Shown: one piece after another, positions 1-9,419 of the stretch
Layout of the letters: the number at the start of each line of letters is the position of its first letter
How positions within the stretch are numbered: position 1 is the stretch's first letter
Source of the DNA: Aureimonas endophytica
GTDB lineage: Bacteria; Pseudomonadota; Alphaproteobacteria; Rhizobiales; Rhizobiaceae
Direction: 5' to 3'
Assembly (NCBI RefSeq): GCF_014642635.1
Contig: NZ_BMIQ01000004.1
Coordinates: 186,001-250,000, forward strand
Length of the DNA stretch: 64,000 nt
The notes under the pieces: generated by a model
The model's input: only the letters and a program-made list of their open reading frames with translations
Database searches by the model: none
What the model was told of the DNA's origin: nothing
Translations under genes and position numbers: made by a program

Positions 1-79
1 CCGAAGCCCGCGAGGCTCCGGCTTTCCTGACGCTCCATTTGTCGCCCTTCGGTACGACGTGCTGACCGCGTTTGGTCAT
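1..79 (-). CDS. DUF2188 family small protein, 5' part only (cut by left window edge)
   Basis: The first 26 codons read from an ATG at 79 and run off the left edge. They encode a start like MTKRGQHVVPKG followed by a Trp-Ser-Val-Arg stretch, the typical opening of the small basic DUF2188 proteins of rhizobia, whose function is unknown. A strong ribosome binding site (AAAGGAGAGG) lies just upstream of the ATG. The gene points the same way as dnaE2 and begins 78 bases after its stop, so it could be co-transcribed. The rest of the protein is not visible. The family call rests on recognising the N-terminal pattern. Confidence 0.65.
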   Translation of the reverse strand, partial: MTKRGQHVVPKGDKWSVRKAGASRAS

Positions 80-157
80 CGCCTCTCCTTTCCGGCTCTG
101 TGGACCGGAAGCATAATGCAACTCAAAGCCGCGACCCAAATCCTTTTCGTCCTTCCG

Positions 158-3100
158 TCAGTGGAAGTTGCGGCCGCGCGGCAGGACGGCGGCGAGGTCC
201 CGGTCCGGCGGCTCGGTGTCCGGGGGCGGGGCGCCGTCGCGGCCGAGCGCCGTCGCGTCGATGCGGCTCGCCGCGATGGCGAGGCGGCGGGCACGGTCCA
301 TCCGCTGGCCGGCGAGGCGGCCCTCGTCGATCGGCCGGCGCAGCTCATCCGCCCGGGCGAGGATGTCGCCCATGGTCAGCCCCGTCTCCTCCGGCACGGC
401 GGCGGGCGTGCGATGGCGCGGATGGCCGCGGCGCAGCGGATGGCGCACATGGTCGGCCGGCGCGACGGGGCCGGTCTCCGCCTCCGCCCCGCCGGCGATC
501 CGCGTCAGGAGACCCGACAGGTCCTCCAGCGTCTCGGCCACGACATGGATCACGCCGTGATCCGACTGCATGCGGCCCGTCACCTTCACGAAGCGCGCGC
601 CGAGCACGAGCGGGCGGAAGCGTTCGAACATCTTCGGCCAGACGATGACATTGGCGACGCCGGTCTCGTCCTCCAGCGTCATGAAGATCACGCCCTTGGC
701 CGAGCCCGGCCGCTGGCGCACCAGGACGAGGCCGGCGACCGTGACGCGCGTGCCGGAGCGGCAGGAGGCGAGCGCCGCATGCGGCAGGACGCGCCGCGCG
801 TCGAGCGTCTGGCGCACGAAGGCCACCGGATGCGCCTTCAGCGACAGCGACAGGAAGCGATAGTCGTTGATCACCTCCTCGCCGGGCGGCATACTGGGTA
901 GTACGGCTTCCCGTTCCCGCGCGGCGCTCTCGCCGTCGATCGCCTGGAAGAGCGGCAGCGACGCGGCGGCCGGGCTCGCCTCCAGCGCCTCGGCCGCCCA
1001 CATCGCCTCGCGGCGGGACAGGCCGAGGGAGCCGAAGGCGTCCGCCTCGGCGAGGCGGGCGATGGCGGCGCGCGGCAGGCCGGTGCGCAACCAGAGGCCG
1101 CGCACGGAATCGAAGGCGCCGGACGTCTCGCGAATCCAGGCGAGGCGCCGCATCTCGGCCTCGCCGAGCCCCTTCACCCGCCGGAGGCCGAGCCGCACCG
1201 CGCGGGTGCTGCGGATCGCCGGCGCCATCTCGGCATGGCGCGGCGCGAGGCGGCGCGGCTCGAAGGGATCGGGTTCCAGGGTCGAATCCCAGTGCGAATG
1301 GTTCACGTCGACCGGCCGGACGGCGATGCCGTGATCGGCGGCGTCGCGCACGATCTGCGCCGGAGCGTAGAAGCCCATCGGCTGGGCGTTGAGAAGGGCG
1401 GCGCAGAAGACGTCCGGGTAATGGCATTTCAGCCAGGCGGAGGCATAGACGAGCAGCGCGAAGGAGGCGGCGTGGCTTTCCGGGAAGCCATATTCGCCGA
1501 AGCCCTTGATCTGGGCGTAGCAGCGCTCGGCGAAGCCCCGCTCGTAGCCGCGCGCCATCATGCCGTCGATCAGCTTCTCCTCGTAGTGATGGATGGTGCC
1601 GGAGCGCTTGAAGGTCGCCATGGCGCGGCGCAGCCCGTCGGCATCGGCCGGCGTGAAGCCGGCGGCGTCGATGGCGATCTGCATCGCCTGCTCCTGGAAG
1701 AGCGGCACGCCGAGCGTCTTTTCGAGGATCTTCTGCAGTTCCGGCCGGGGATAGGTGGCCTGTTCCAGCCCCATCTTCCGCCGCAGATAGGGATGCACCA
1801 TGTCGCCCTGGATCGGTCCCGGCCGCACGATCGCCACCTCGATCACGAGGTCGTAGAACTTGTCCGGCCGGAGCTTCGGCAGCATGGTCATCTGCGCCCG
1901 GCTCTCGATCTGGAAGACGCCGAGCGTGTCGGCGCGGCGCGTCATGGCATAGGTCGCCGCGTCGTCGGGTGCTTCCGAAAGGCTGGCGAGCGTGACCGTC
2001 TCGCCGTAATGCGCCCGGAGGAGATCGAAGCCGCGCCGCAGGCAAGACAGCATGCCGAGCGCCAGGATGTCGATCTTCAGGATGCCGAGCTCGTCGAGAT
2101 CGTCCTTGTCCCATTCGACGATGGTGCGGCCCTTCATGCCGGTGTTGAGGACGGGCACGACCTCGTCGATGCGCCCGCGCGTCAGGACGAAGCCGCCGAC
2201 ATGCTGCGACAGGTGGCGCGGAAAGCCGACGAGCTCGGAGGCGAGGCCGAGAACATGGGCGACCGCCGGGTCCGTCGCCGAAAGGCCGGCGGCGGCGGCG
2301 TCGCGGGCGCCGATGTCATGCGCCTCGTAGCCCCAGACCGAGCCGGACAGCGCGCCCACCGCGTCCTCCGACAGGCCGAAGGCCTTGCCCACCTCGCGCA
2401 GCGCCGAACGGGCGCGATAGGAGATGACGGTCGCGCCGAGGGCGGCATTGTCGCGGCCGTATTTCCCGTAGATCCACTGGATGATCTCCTCGCGCCGCTC
2501 GTGCTCGAAATCGATGTCGATATCCGGCGGCTCGCCGCGCTTGGGCGAGATGAAGCGCTCGAACAGGAGGCCGGCGCGCTCCGGCGAGACCTCGGTGATG
2601 CCGAGACAGTAGCAGACAAGGGAATTGGCCGCCGAGCCGCGCCCCTGGCACAGGATGCCGAGCTCCTCGCGCGCCGCCCGGACGATGGCGCGGACGGTGA
2701 GGAAATAAGGTTCGTATTCGAGCTCGGCGATGATGCCGAGCTCGTGCTCGATCGTCCGGCGCAGCGCCTCCGGCAGCCCATGCGGATAGCGCCAGGCGGC
2801 GCCCTCGTAGGTCATGCGGCGCAGGGCCTCGGCCGGCGCCATGCCGAGGGCCGAGACCTCGTCGGGATATTCGTAGCGCAGGCTCTTCAGGTCGAAGCCG
2901 AGCTCCTCGAAGAAGCGTAGGCTCTCGGACAGCGCCGCCGGATGGTCGGCGAAGAGCCGCGCCATCTCGGTCGGGCCCTTCAGATGCCGCTCGGCATTCG
3001 GCAGGAGGCGGGTGCCGGCCTCGGCCACCGTCGCATGCTCGCGGATCGCCGTCATCACGTCCTGCAGCGGGCGGCGCTCCGGCGCGTGATAGAGGATGTC

Positions 3101-3685
3101 GCCGGCCGCCATCAGCGGCACCCCGGCCTTCGCCGCGACGAGCGCCGCCCGGGCGAGGCGGCGGCGGTCGCACCCGTCGAGGCGCGGCGCGCAGGCGAGG
3201 CGCACGGCGCCGGGAAAGCGGTTGGCGAGCAGCGCCAGCCGGTGCTGGAGCGCGCCCGCCGCCCGCTCGGCCGCCGGCCCCGTCCGGCCGAGCTCGGCCG
3301 GGGCGAGAAGGGCGATCGACAGGTCCTCGCCCCATTCGACGAGATCGTCGAAATGCAGCCGGCATTCGCCCTTCGTCGCGCGCAGGTTGCCGCGGCTGAG
3401 CAGCCGGCAGAGCCGGCCCCAGCCCGCCCGGTCGCGCGGATAGGCGAGGGCGTCCGGCGCGCGGTCGGAAAAGACGAGACGGGCGCCCGGCCGGAAGGGA
3501 ATGCCGATCTCGCGGGCCGCCTGATAGGCGCGCACCACGCCGGCCAGACTGTTGCGGTCGGCGAGGCCGAAGCCGGCAAGCCCCAGCGCATCGGCCGCGA
3601 CGGCCAGCTCCTCGGCCCGCGAGGCGCCGCGCAGAAAGGAGAAGTTCGAGGCGAGCGCCAGCTCGGCATAGGCGGGCCCGCTCAT
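158..3685 (-). CDS. dnaE2: Error-prone DNA polymerase DnaE2 (ImuC)
   Basis: Second C-family replicative-type polymerase alpha subunit, used for SOS-induced translesion synthesis together with ImuA and ImuB. The 1175-residue product opens with a PHP domain ([11 protein letters not shown] close to the N-terminus). It carries the catalytic aspartate motif PDIDIDF near residue 387, the usual palm/fingers blocks, and a C-terminal OB-fold region starting around [12 protein letters not shown]. The tail ends in RGRNFH, similar to other DnaE2 proteins. The start at 3685 (MSGPAYAEL) is chosen because homology begins there; the open frame extends upstream through the palindromic repeat to 3931, and those residues are not DnaE-like. 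It is the third gene of the imuA-imuB-dnaE2 cassette, separated from imuB by about 400 bases holding a repeat. Confidence 0.96.
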   Translation of the reverse strand: MSGPAYAELALASNFSFLRGASRAEELAVAADALGLAGFGLADRNSLAGVVRAYQAAREIGIPFRPGARLVFSDRAPDALAYPRDRAGWGRLCRLLSRGNLRATKGECRLHFDDLVEWGEDLSIALLAPAELGRTGPAAERAAGALQHRLALLANRFPGAVRLACAPRLDGCDRRRLARAALVAAKAGVPLMAAGDILYHAPERRPLQDVMTAIREHATVAEAGTRLLPNAERHLKGPTEMARLFADHPAALSESLRFFEELGFDLKSLRYEYPDEVSALGMAPAEALRRMTYEGAAWRYPHGLPEALRRTIEHELGIIAELEYEPYFLTVRAIVRAAREELGILCQGRGSAANSLVCYCLGITEVSPERAGLLFERFISPKRGEPPDIDIDFEHERREEIIQWIYGKYGRDNAALGATVISYRARSALREVGKAFGLSEDAVGALSGSVWGYEAHDIGARDAAAAGLSATDPAVAHVLGLASELVGFPRHLSQHVGGFVLTRGRIDEVVPVLNTGMKGRTIVEWDKDDLDELGILKIDILALGMLSCLRRGFDLLRAHYGETVTLASLSEAPDDAATYAMTRRADTLGVFQIESRAQMTMLPKLRPDKFYDLVIEVAIVRPGPIQGDMVHPYLRRKMGLEQATYPRPELQKILEKTLGVPLFQEQAMQIAIDAAGFTPADADGLRRAMATFKRSGTIHHYEEKLIDGMMARGYERGFAERCYAQIKGFGEYGFPESHAASFALLVYASAWLKCHYPDVFCAALLNAQPMGFYAPAQIVRDAADHGIAVRPVDVNHSHWDSTLEPDPFEPRRLAPRHAEMAPAIRSTRAVRLGLRRVKGLGEAEMRRLAWIRETSGAFDSVRGLWLRTGLPRAAIARLAEADAFGSLGLSRREAMWAAEALEASPAAASLPLFQAIDGESAAREREAVLPSMPPGEEVINDYRFLSLSLKAHPVAFVRQTLDARRVLPHAALASCRSGTRVTVAGLVLVRQRPGSAKGVIFMTLEDETGVANVIVWPKMFERFRPLVLGARFVKVTGRMQSDHGVIHVVAETLEDLSGLLTRIAGGAEAETGPVAPADHVRHPLRRGHPRHRTPAAVPEETGLTMGDILARADELRRPIDEGRLAGQRMDRARRLAIAASRIDATALGRDGAPPPDTEPPDRDLAAVLPRGRNFH

Positions 3686-4091
3686 GGGGTACGCGGCTTT
3701 CCGCCCTTGCCCGCGACGGGGCCGGTCTCGTTTTGGGCCGTGGCAGGAGGAGCGGGAGGGCGTCGATCTCTGAAGTGGAAAGGTTGGACCTCGCTTTCGC
3801 TCGCCACCCCCCTCTGGGCTGCCGCCCATCTCCCCCTCAAGGGGGGAGATCGCAGCGATGAGGTTTCGCAATTTCTGAACCCGACACGATGCCGGGTACA
3901 ACCGTCCGCCACTAGCCCGATCTCCCCCCATGAGGGGGAGATGCCGGCAGGCAGAGGGGGGTGCGAAGGCGTGAGCCTTCGATCCGCGCGGAGGTTCCCG
4001 ACGATGCTCCGCTCTTTTCCCCCGACCGAAGCCTGCCCCAAGGACAAGCGCGTCCTCGTCGCCGGCCGGGCCGCCAAATCCGGCTTCCGGC
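3686..4091. other. Gene-free gap between imuB and dnaE2, mostly occupied by a palindromic repeat
   Basis: About 400 bases without a convincing gene. The open frames here are low-complexity Arg/Pro-rich translations of the repeat. The dnaE2 frame stays open across part of the gap, but no ATG with a clear ribosome binding site precedes the homology start. No promoter or LexA box was recognised here, so dnaE2 probably depends on read-through from imuA-imuB across the hairpins, unless a promoter was missed. Confidence 0.6.
3804..3964. repeat. Palindromic intergenic repeat, CTCAAG hairpin subtype
   Basis: Two arms of about 46 bases (about 3804-3852 and 3918-3964) are near-perfect inverted copies of each other. 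Each begins or ends with a run of C or G (CACCCCCC ... GGGGGGTG), contains a CTCTG..TGCCG segment, and carries its own small hairpin built on ATCTCCCCCTCAAGGGGGGAG or a close variant. A spacer of about 65 bases separates the arms. The layout (outer inverted repeat with a hairpin in each arm) matches the repeats at 20.8-21.4 kb and 25.1 kb, although the arm sequence differs. Intergenic elements of this type are common in Rhizobiales. Confidence 0.8.
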
Positions 4092-5690
4092 TCATGCGAA
4101 GAGGCCGTGCATGAACCAGTCGGGCCGGGCGGCGTCGCGGGCCGCCGTCTGGCGGAACAGCCAGTAGCGCCGGCCGCGCTCGTCCTCGATGCGGTAGTAG
4201 TCGCGGGCTGGCGCGGCCGCGTCGCGCCACCATTCGGCGGCGATGCGCTCCGGTCCCTCGAAGCTCTTCACGACATGCAGCGCGCGTCGCCAGCGGAAAT
4301 GGAGCGGCGGCCCTTCCGGCAGGAGCTGCGTGATCTCGACGGGCTCCGGCCGGTCGAGCAGCCGCGTCGGCCGGTCCGTCTCGGGCGGGGCTTCGCGGTG
4401 GGGCGCGGCACTCTTATCCCGCGCGCCGAGCGCCGCGCCGGCCGTCTGCCGGCGCTCGGCGCGCTCCGGCCAATGGCTGCCGGCGAGCAGCGTCGCCGTC
4501 ACGCTCGCCTCGCCGAGCCGGGCGGAGAGGCGGTCGAGCAGCGCCACGAGATCCTCCTCGCCGAGGGCTTCGGAGCGGTCGAGCTCCACCTGGCGGTCGG
4601 GCATGGCTTCGGCGAGCGGCACGCCGAGGCGGATGAGATCGTAGCCGAAGCCGGCATCGGGCCGCTCGGCCGCTCCCGCGAGGCGTTCGCGGAACAGCCG
4701 GGCGATGCGCTCGGCCTCGCGCACCGGCGCGGCGGCGCCGACGCCGACATGTTCGACATGGCCGTCGAGACGGAAGAGCGAGAGTTCGAAGCGCCGGCCG
4801 CCCTCGCCGCGCCGTTCGAGATCGCGCTCCAGCCGGGCGGCGAGGAACAGGATCACCCGCTCGACATCCTCCAGGAGGGCGATCGGCTCGGCGAAGCGCC
4901 GCTCGGCGATGAGCGACGGCACGATGCGGCGCGGGCTGATCGGCCGGCGCCGGCGGCCGGAGGCTTCGGCGAGGCGTTCGGTCAGCGCCTCGCCGAAGCG
5001 CTTGGCGAGGCTTTCGCGCGGCAGGTCGAGAAGCTGGCCGACGCGCTTCAGCCCGAGGCGCCGCAGCTTGGCGGCAAGCTCCGGGTCGAGGCGCAGCGCC
5101 TCGACGGGCAGGGGGCGCACCGCCTCGGCCTCCTCGCCGGGCGCGAGCGGGCCGGAGGCGACATGGCCGACGAGCGCGAGCGCCGCGCCGGGATGCGAGG
5201 CGACGACGGCCTCGGCCGCCAGCCCCAGGGCGAAGAGCCGGGTGAGAAGATCGTCCACCAGCGCCTTCTCGCCGCCGAAGAGATGGGCACAGCCCGAAAT
5301 GTCGAGAAGGAGGCCGAAGGGCGCGTCCACCGCGACGAGCGGCGTATAGCGGTCGCACCAGTCGGCGACGGCGCCGAGCAGCCGCGCCTCGGCCTCCCGC
5401 TCGCGCGGGCGGAAGTCGAAGCCGGGAAAGCGCGCCCGCGCCTCGGCGAGGCCGAGTCCCGGCCGCAGACCCGCCGCGCTCGCCGTCTCGCAGAGCGCCG
5501 CGACGCGATCGGCATTGCCTTCCCGCTCGAAGAGGACGAGCGGCGGCACCGTGTCAGGAACGGCGCCGGCCGAGCGCCAGGCGCGGCCGAGCTCCAGGCG
5601 TCGCAGCCGGTCCGTCGGCAGGCGCGGCAAGCGCAGGGCCAGGATCCGCGCGGCGGCGGTCGTCGGGGGCGAGTTCGAAGCGACGGTCAT
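4092..5690 (-). CDS. imuB: ImuB, Y-family-polymerase-like protein of the SOS mutasome
   Basis: 532-residue member of the DNA polymerase Y family related to UmuC/DinB. In this family the catalytic acidic residues are usually lost, and ImuB acts as the hub linking DnaE2, ImuA and the beta clamp. The start region ([16 protein letters not shown]) and the central block around [20 protein letters not shown] match ImuB. Where an active polymerase would carry the DE pair, the local sequence is DISGC. The start at 5690 (MTVASNSPP) is the last ATG before the conserved region and lies inside the end of imuA, giving a 137-base overlap. The longer open frame to 6467 is only the shadow of imuA. Expression is probably under the LexA box at 6596. 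Confidence 0.93.
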   Translation of the reverse strand: MTVASNSPPTTAAARILALRLPRLPTDRLRRLELGRAWRSAGAVPDTVPPLVLFEREGNADRVAALCETASAAGLRPGLGLAEARARFPGFDFRPREREAEARLLGAVADWCDRYTPLVAVDAPFGLLLDISGCAHLFGGEKALVDDLLTRLFALGLAAEAVVASHPGAALALVGHVASGPLAPGEEAEAVRPLPVEALRLDPELAAKLRRLGLKRVGQLLDLPRESLAKRFGEALTERLAEASGRRRRPISPRRIVPSLIAERRFAEPIALLEDVERVILFLAARLERDLERRGEGGRRFELSLFRLDGHVEHVGVGAAAPVREAERIARLFRERLAGAAERPDAGFGYDLIRLGVPLAEAMPDRQVELDRSEALGEEDLVALLDRLSARLGEASVTATLLAGSHWPERAERRQTAGAALGARDKSAAPHREAPPETDRPTRLLDRPEPVEITQLLPEGPPLHFRWRRALHVVKSFEGPERIAAEWWRDAAAPARDYYRIEDERGRRYWLFRQTAARDAARPDWFMHGLFA

Positions 5691-6438
5691 GGGCGTTCCA
5701 TTCGACGAGGACCTGTTGAAAGCGGTGGGCGCGGCTCTTCTCGATGGCGAGCGCGAAGGCCGGCCGGCCGACGAGCCGCGCGAGATCGGCGAATTCGGGC
5801 GGCGGGCGCGAGCCGTGGGCCGCGATCCGCAGGCGCAAGGGCGCCGCCGTCGGCTCCGCCCGGCCGCCCTGGCGCAGGAGCAGGAGCGGCGCGCCGCCCT
5901 TCTGCGCGCGCAGATGCAGGCGCCGCGTGCCTTCGAGCTCCAGAAGCGGCGGGTTGCCGCGCGCCTCAAGGACGGTGAGGGCGGCAAGGCCGGAGCGCAC
6001 CGCTTCCTCCGCCGCCCAGACCGCGTCGACGAGGCGCCGGGTGCGGATGGAGAACAGCGCCGCCGGATCGAGCCCGGCCGCCGCGAGGCCCGGCCCGTAG
6101 AGCGCGCCGGCCTCGCCGAAGGACAGGGCCGTGCCGATCCAGAGGAGGGGACGCCGCGCCGAGGCGCGGCGCAGCACCGCGAGCGCCAGGGCGAAGCCCG
6201 TCGCCGCGCCGATGCCGCGCGTCTCGTCGCCATGGAGCTCGGACAGCCCCGCTCCCGGCAGACCGCCGCCGAGCGCCGCGTCGAGCGCGGGCAGGCCGAG
6301 CGGCTGAAGCGGCTCCTGTTCCGCCGCCGCGTCGGGGACGTCGGCGAGCCGCGCCAGCGCCGCGCGCAGTGCCGCGACCTTCTCCGCCGGGCGCGCCGCC
6401 GCCCTTTCCCGTCCATCCTCCACGGCCGTAAACGCCAT
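5554..6438 (-). CDS. imuA: ImuA, RecA-like SOS mutagenesis accessory protein
   Basis: 294-residue protein resembling the ImuA/SulA-RecA-like family that works with ImuB and DnaE2. Recognisable parts are a conserved N-terminal stretch LGLPALDAALGGGLPGAG, a RecA-fold core (GATGFALALAVL, RRPLLWIGTALSFGEAG) and a C-terminal [12 protein letters not shown] block. It is first in the cassette. The start at 6438 has a good GGGGGAG ribosome binding site seven bases upstream. The C-terminus runs about 45 residues past the last conserved block, into the beginning of imuB, so part of the tail may be a by-product of the overlapping frames. A LexA-type box lies about 160 bases upstream. Confidence 0.9.
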   Translation of the reverse strand: MAFTAVEDGRERAAARPAEKVAALRAALARLADVPDAAAEQEPLQPLGLPALDAALGGGLPGAGLSELHGDETRGIGAATGFALALAVLRRASARRPLLWIGTALSFGEAGALYGPGLAAAGLDPAALFSIRTRRLVDAVWAAEEAVRSGLAALTVLEARGNPPLLELEGTRRLHLRAQKGGAPLLLLRQGGRAEPTAAPLRLRIAAHGSRPPPEFADLARLVGRPAFALAIEKSRAHRFQQVLVEWNAHDRRFELAPDDRRRADPGPALAAPADGPAATPGARPRLALGRRRS

Positions 6439-6757
6439 GACGATCTCCCCCGCCCGCGCGCCTTCACGCCACGGCCGTTCCTTCCTCTTCCACGAGAGGC
6501 GAGACGCCCCGCATGCCGCGTGCCACCGCGATCCCGCCGGACGAGCCGCGCGATCGCGCCAGGTTCACATCGACATCGACAAGACGACTCCTGTCGTTCC
6601 TGATATGTTCTTAGGGATTCCAGAGCCCTCGGGAAGAGTCAAGCAATCCCATGAGAGGAAAAATTTCCTGTTGATGGCGCGAGAAACCGCGAAAGGCGGC
6701 CGCGCCGGCAACCTCGGTGCCGCCCACCCGTTGCCCTCCGAGACCGGAGAGGACGCC
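6439..6757. other. Divergent intergenic region between imuA and a lipoprotein gene
   Basis: About 320 bases without a supported gene. It carries the LexA-type box (6596-6610) serving imuA on the minus strand, an A/T-richer stretch with the short palindrome AGGAAAAATTTCCT around 6657-6670, and the ribosome binding site of the lipoprotein gene. Open frames read through it in several phases, but none shows a recognisable protein. Confidence 0.6.
6596..6610 (-). promoter_or_regulatory. LexA (SOS) box for imuA-imuB-dnaE2
   Basis: The sequence is GTTC, seven bases, GTTC, exactly the direct-repeat LexA operator known from Alphaproteobacteria. It lies 158 bases upstream of the imuA start, the usual arrangement for this cassette, which is LexA-repressed in related bacteria. 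It is the only GTTC-N7-GTTC site I noticed in the region. Confidence 0.82.
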
Positions 6758-6934
6758 ATGAAACGAACCAGCGCCGCCATTGCCCTGCTCGTCGCGGGAT
6801 GGGGACTTGCCGCCTGCAACAACGAGACGCCGCCCGCCCGCGTCGGCAGCGGCGCCGGGCCGACCGACAATACCGGCGCGCCGAGCGGGCGCGTGACGAC
6901 GCAGGACGAGGCCAAGCAGACCGGCGGCGGCTGA
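6758..6934 (+). CDS. Small putative lipoprotein
   Basis: 58-residue ORF with a short basic N-terminus, a hydrophobic core and a lipobox ending in Leu-Ala-Ala-Cys at residues 17-20. This predicts lipid attachment and export. The mature part is about 39 residues, rich in Gly, Thr and Pro, with no recognisable domain. A GGAGAGGA ribosome binding site lies five bases before the ATG. The frame stays open upstream to 6437, but only this start places the signal sequence at the N-terminus. Function unknown. Confidence 0.7.
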   Translation: MKRTSAAIALLVAGWGLAACNNETPPARVGSGAGPTDNTGAPSGRVTTQDEAKQTGGG

Positions 6935-7078
6935 GCCGGCATCGGCGGGCCGGACGCGCCCGTACCCGCCGGAGGGCCGCACTGCGAAGCGCCCCGCCTT
7001 AACCTCGTCTTGTCCTCTTGTGGCCTATAGCTGCCCGGTCGGCACCCCGAACGGGCGCGACGAGGGGGCGAGGGGCGG

Positions 7079-8239
7079 ATGGCGGAAGGGGCCGGCCGAG
7101 AGGAGCGCATCGACCTGATCCGGGGTCTCTGCCTGCTCCTGATCTTCGCCGCCCATTGCAATTTCTCCTTTTCCTACGCGCTCCAGCAGAGCCGGGGCTT
7201 CGCCGACGCGTCCGAGCTCTTCGTGATGATGGCCGGAATGTCGGCGGTGCTCGCCTATATGCCGCGCGATCCCCGGCAGGGCCTGCCCGTCCGCCGCATC
7301 CTCGTCCGCGCCTTCCAGATCTATCGCGTCCATCTGGCGCTCGTCGCCGGGCTCGTCGCCCTCGTGCTCCTGCCCTGGCCCTTCGGCGCCGGCCGCTTCC
7401 TGATCGAGGACCCGGGCACGCTCGCCGCCTGGCAGGTGGAGAGCCTGCGCGCCGCGCCGCTGCGCTTCGTCGCCGACGCGGCCCTGCTCGTCGCCTTGCC
7501 GGCCAATCTCGACATCCTGCCGCTCTATGTGGTGCTGATGGGGGCGCTGCCGTTGCTGCTCGCGCTCGCCCGGCGCTCGGTCGCCCTGCTCGTCGCCGGC
7601 TCGCTCGCCCTCTGGCTTCTCGCCGGGGCGACGCATGCCGATTTCGTCAATCGCGTGCAGGAGGGCGGCCATTGGCATTTCGACCCCCTGTCCTGGCAAT
7701 GGGTGCTGGTTCTCGGTCTCGTCCTCGGCCTGCGGCTGCGGCGCGGGCTGCCGCCCTTTCCCGAGCGGCCCTGGCTGTTCCGCCTCGCCGCCGCCGTCGC
7801 GCTTCTCAGCATTCCGGCCAATTTCGCCCTCCAGTTCACGCCGGCGGGGCTCGAACTCCAAGCGCGCGAGCACGCGCTCACCGCCCTCTTCGTGTCGAAG
7901 GCCTTCTGCGGCGTCCTGCGCCTCCTCGACGCGCTCGCCATCGTCTATCTCGCCTGGAATCTCGACATCGTGCGCCGCGCCTGCCGGGCGCCCTGGCTGG
8001 AGCCGGTGCGGGCGGCCGGGCGGCACAGCCTGCCGGTCTTCGCCTGCGGGCTGGCCCTGTCGACGGTCGCGCAAGGAGTGATGGCGGCGAGCGCCGAGGT
8101 GCCGCTCGCCCTGCAATCGGCGCTCCTCATCCTCGGCACGCTCGTCCAGCTCCGTCTGGCGACGCGCAAGGAAGCGGCGCGCCGCGAGCGGCGAAGAAGC
8201 GCGCCGCGCCCCCCTGTTTCCACCTCCGCCGCGCTATAA
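7079..8239 (+). CDS. opgC: OpgC-type acyltransferase (succinyl modification of periplasmic glucans)
   Basis: 386-residue inner-membrane protein with about ten hydrophobic segments. It begins with the acyltransferase/OpgC signature RIDLIRGLCLLLIF and carries the HFDPLSWQ..LVLGL block typical of OpgC_C. In related bacteria OpgC transfers succinyl groups to osmoregulated periplasmic (cyclic) glucans, adding negative charge in the periplasm. The C-terminal 30 residues are Arg-rich and cytoplasmic. No glucan synthase gene is nearby. A related membrane acyltransferase with another substrate cannot be excluded. Confidence 0.85.
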   Translation: MAEGAGREERIDLIRGLCLLLIFAAHCNFSFSYALQQSRGFADASELFVMMAGMSAVLAYMPRDPRQGLPVRRILVRAFQIYRVHLALVAGLVALVLLPWPFGAGRFLIEDPGTLAAWQVESLRAAPLRFVADAALLVALPANLDILPLYVVLMGALPLLLALARRSVALLVAGSLALWLLAGATHADFVNRVQEGGHWHFDPLSWQWVLVLGLVLGLRLRRGLPPFPERPWLFRLAAAVALLSIPANFALQFTPAGLELQAREHALTALFVSKAFCGVLRLLDALAIVYLAWNLDIVRRACRAPWLEPVRAAGRHSLPVFACGLALSTVAQGVMAASAEVPLALQSALLILGTLVQLRLATRKEAARRERRRSAPRPPVSTSAAL

Positions 8240-8279
8240 CCATCGCAGGACGGACGATTCGCGACGGGGCCGGGACGGC

Positions 8280-8702
8280 ATGGCAAGACACGATCAGACC
8301 GGGGACTGGACACGGCGCCACGCGCCGAGCCTCGACGAGATCGAATCCCTCGCGCAGGACGCCTATGCCGCCCTGCCGGAGGATTTCCGCCGCCTGTCCG
8401 GCGAGATCCGCCTGATCGTCGCCGACTTTCCCGAGGACGAGGTGGTGGAGGCGATGGAGCTCGAATCGCCCTTCGATCTTCTCGGCCTCTTCGAGGGCCG
8501 CCCGGTCGGCGAGGCCGACATCCCGGCGACCGGGGAACTGACCAACCGCATCCATCTCTATCGCCGGCCGATCCTCGATTATTGGGCCGAGCACGAGGAG
8601 GCGCTGGGCGATCTCGTCAGCCATGTCCTGATCCACGAGATCGGCCATCATTTCGGCCTGTCGGACGAGGACATGGAGCGCATCGAGGTCTCGGCGGTCT
8701 GA
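8280..8702 (+). CDS. Zincin-like metallopeptidase family protein
   Basis: 140-residue protein with the zinc-binding motif HEIGHHFGLSDEDM near the C-terminus (HExxH plus a downstream acidic residue). It belongs to the small Zincin_1/DUF1025 family found in many Alphaproteobacteria and Actinobacteria, whose substrate is unknown. It has no signal peptide, so it is probably cytoplasmic. It lies 40 bases after opgC and 13 bases before a methyltransferase gene, likely in one transcript. Confidence 0.85.
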   Translation: MARHDQTGDWTRRHAPSLDEIESLAQDAYAALPEDFRRLSGEIRLIVADFPEDEVVEAMELESPFDLLGLFEGRPVGEADIPATGELTNRIHLYRRPILDYWAEHEEALGDLVSHVLIHEIGHHFGLSDEDMERIEVSAV

Positions 8703-8715
8703 GGACGCCGTTCCC

Positions 8716-9360
8716 ATGACGGACCGCCCGGTGGACGCGGCCGCCTTCATTGAGGCCCATCTGCCGGTGGTGGCCGTGCCCGGCATTCCGGAGGTCCGCC
8801 TGCACCGCGCCTCGCCCGCGAGCGGGCTCAACCGCCTGGCGGCGCGCGACGCGGCGGGCTTCGGCTCGCCCTACTGGGCCTATCCCTGGGCCGGCGGCCT
8901 GGCGCTCGCCCGCCATCTCCTCGACCATCCGCAGATCGCGGCCGGGCGCCGGGTGCTCGATCTCGGCGCCGGTTCCGGCCTCGTCGCCATCGCGGCGGCG
9001 AAGGCCGGCGCGCGCGAGGTCCTCGCGGCGGAGATCGACCCTTATGCCCGGGCGGCGCTCGCCTTGAATGCGCGGCTGAACGGCGTCGAGATCGCCGTGA
9101 CGGCGGAGGATCTTCTCTCCGGCGAGCCGCCGGCGGTCGATCTCGTCCTCGCCGGCGACCTGTTCTACGCGCCGGATCTGGCGGCGCGCGTCCTCGCCTT
9201 TCTCGAACGGGCCGCCCGAGGCGGCGCCGCGGTGCTGATCGGCGATCCCTGGCGCGCCGCCCTGCCGCTCGCCCGCCTGCGCCTCCTCGCCCGCTACGAG
9301 ACCGCCGAGGTCGGCAGGGCCGCGCCGGTGCCGAGCGGCGTCTTCACCCTCGCCCCCTGA
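8716..9360 (+). CDS. ETF-beta lysine methyltransferase-like SAM-dependent methyltransferase (copy 1)
   Basis: 214-residue class I methyltransferase. It has the SAM motif [16 protein letters not shown] and the post-I acidic residue in AAEIDPYA. It also has [15 protein letters not shown], which resembles the D-x-V-L-x-GD-x-FYD signature of METTL20/ETF-beta lysine methyltransferases and PrmA relatives. The [10 protein letters not shown] block before motif I is also typical. The likely substrate is a lysine of the electron-transfer flavoprotein beta subunit, by family inference only. A second, diverged copy lies at 38192-38860. Confidence 0.82.
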   Translation: MTDRPVDAAAFIEAHLPVVAVPGIPEVRLHRASPASGLNRLAARDAAGFGSPYWAYPWAGGLALARHLLDHPQIAAGRRVLDLGAGSGLVAIAAAKAGAREVLAAEIDPYARAALALNARLNGVEIAVTAEDLLSGEPPAVDLVLAGDLFYAPDLAARVLAFLERAARGGAAVLIGDPWRAALPLARLRLLARYETAEVGRAAPVPSGVFTLAP

Positions 9361-9419
9361 TTTTGCGGCGCGGGCCGCGGGGTGCTAGAGGGGCGGCGAA
9401 CCATTCCAGGGTGAGCCCC

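Noticed and set aside
1235-2920. 561-codon open frame on the plus strand inside dnaE2
   Set aside because: Antisense frame kept open by GC bias. The translation has no recognisable domain and dnaE2 homology on the other strand is complete.
4107-5978. 623-codon plus-strand frame over imuB
   Set aside because: No protein family resemblance. imuB and imuA account for the sequence.
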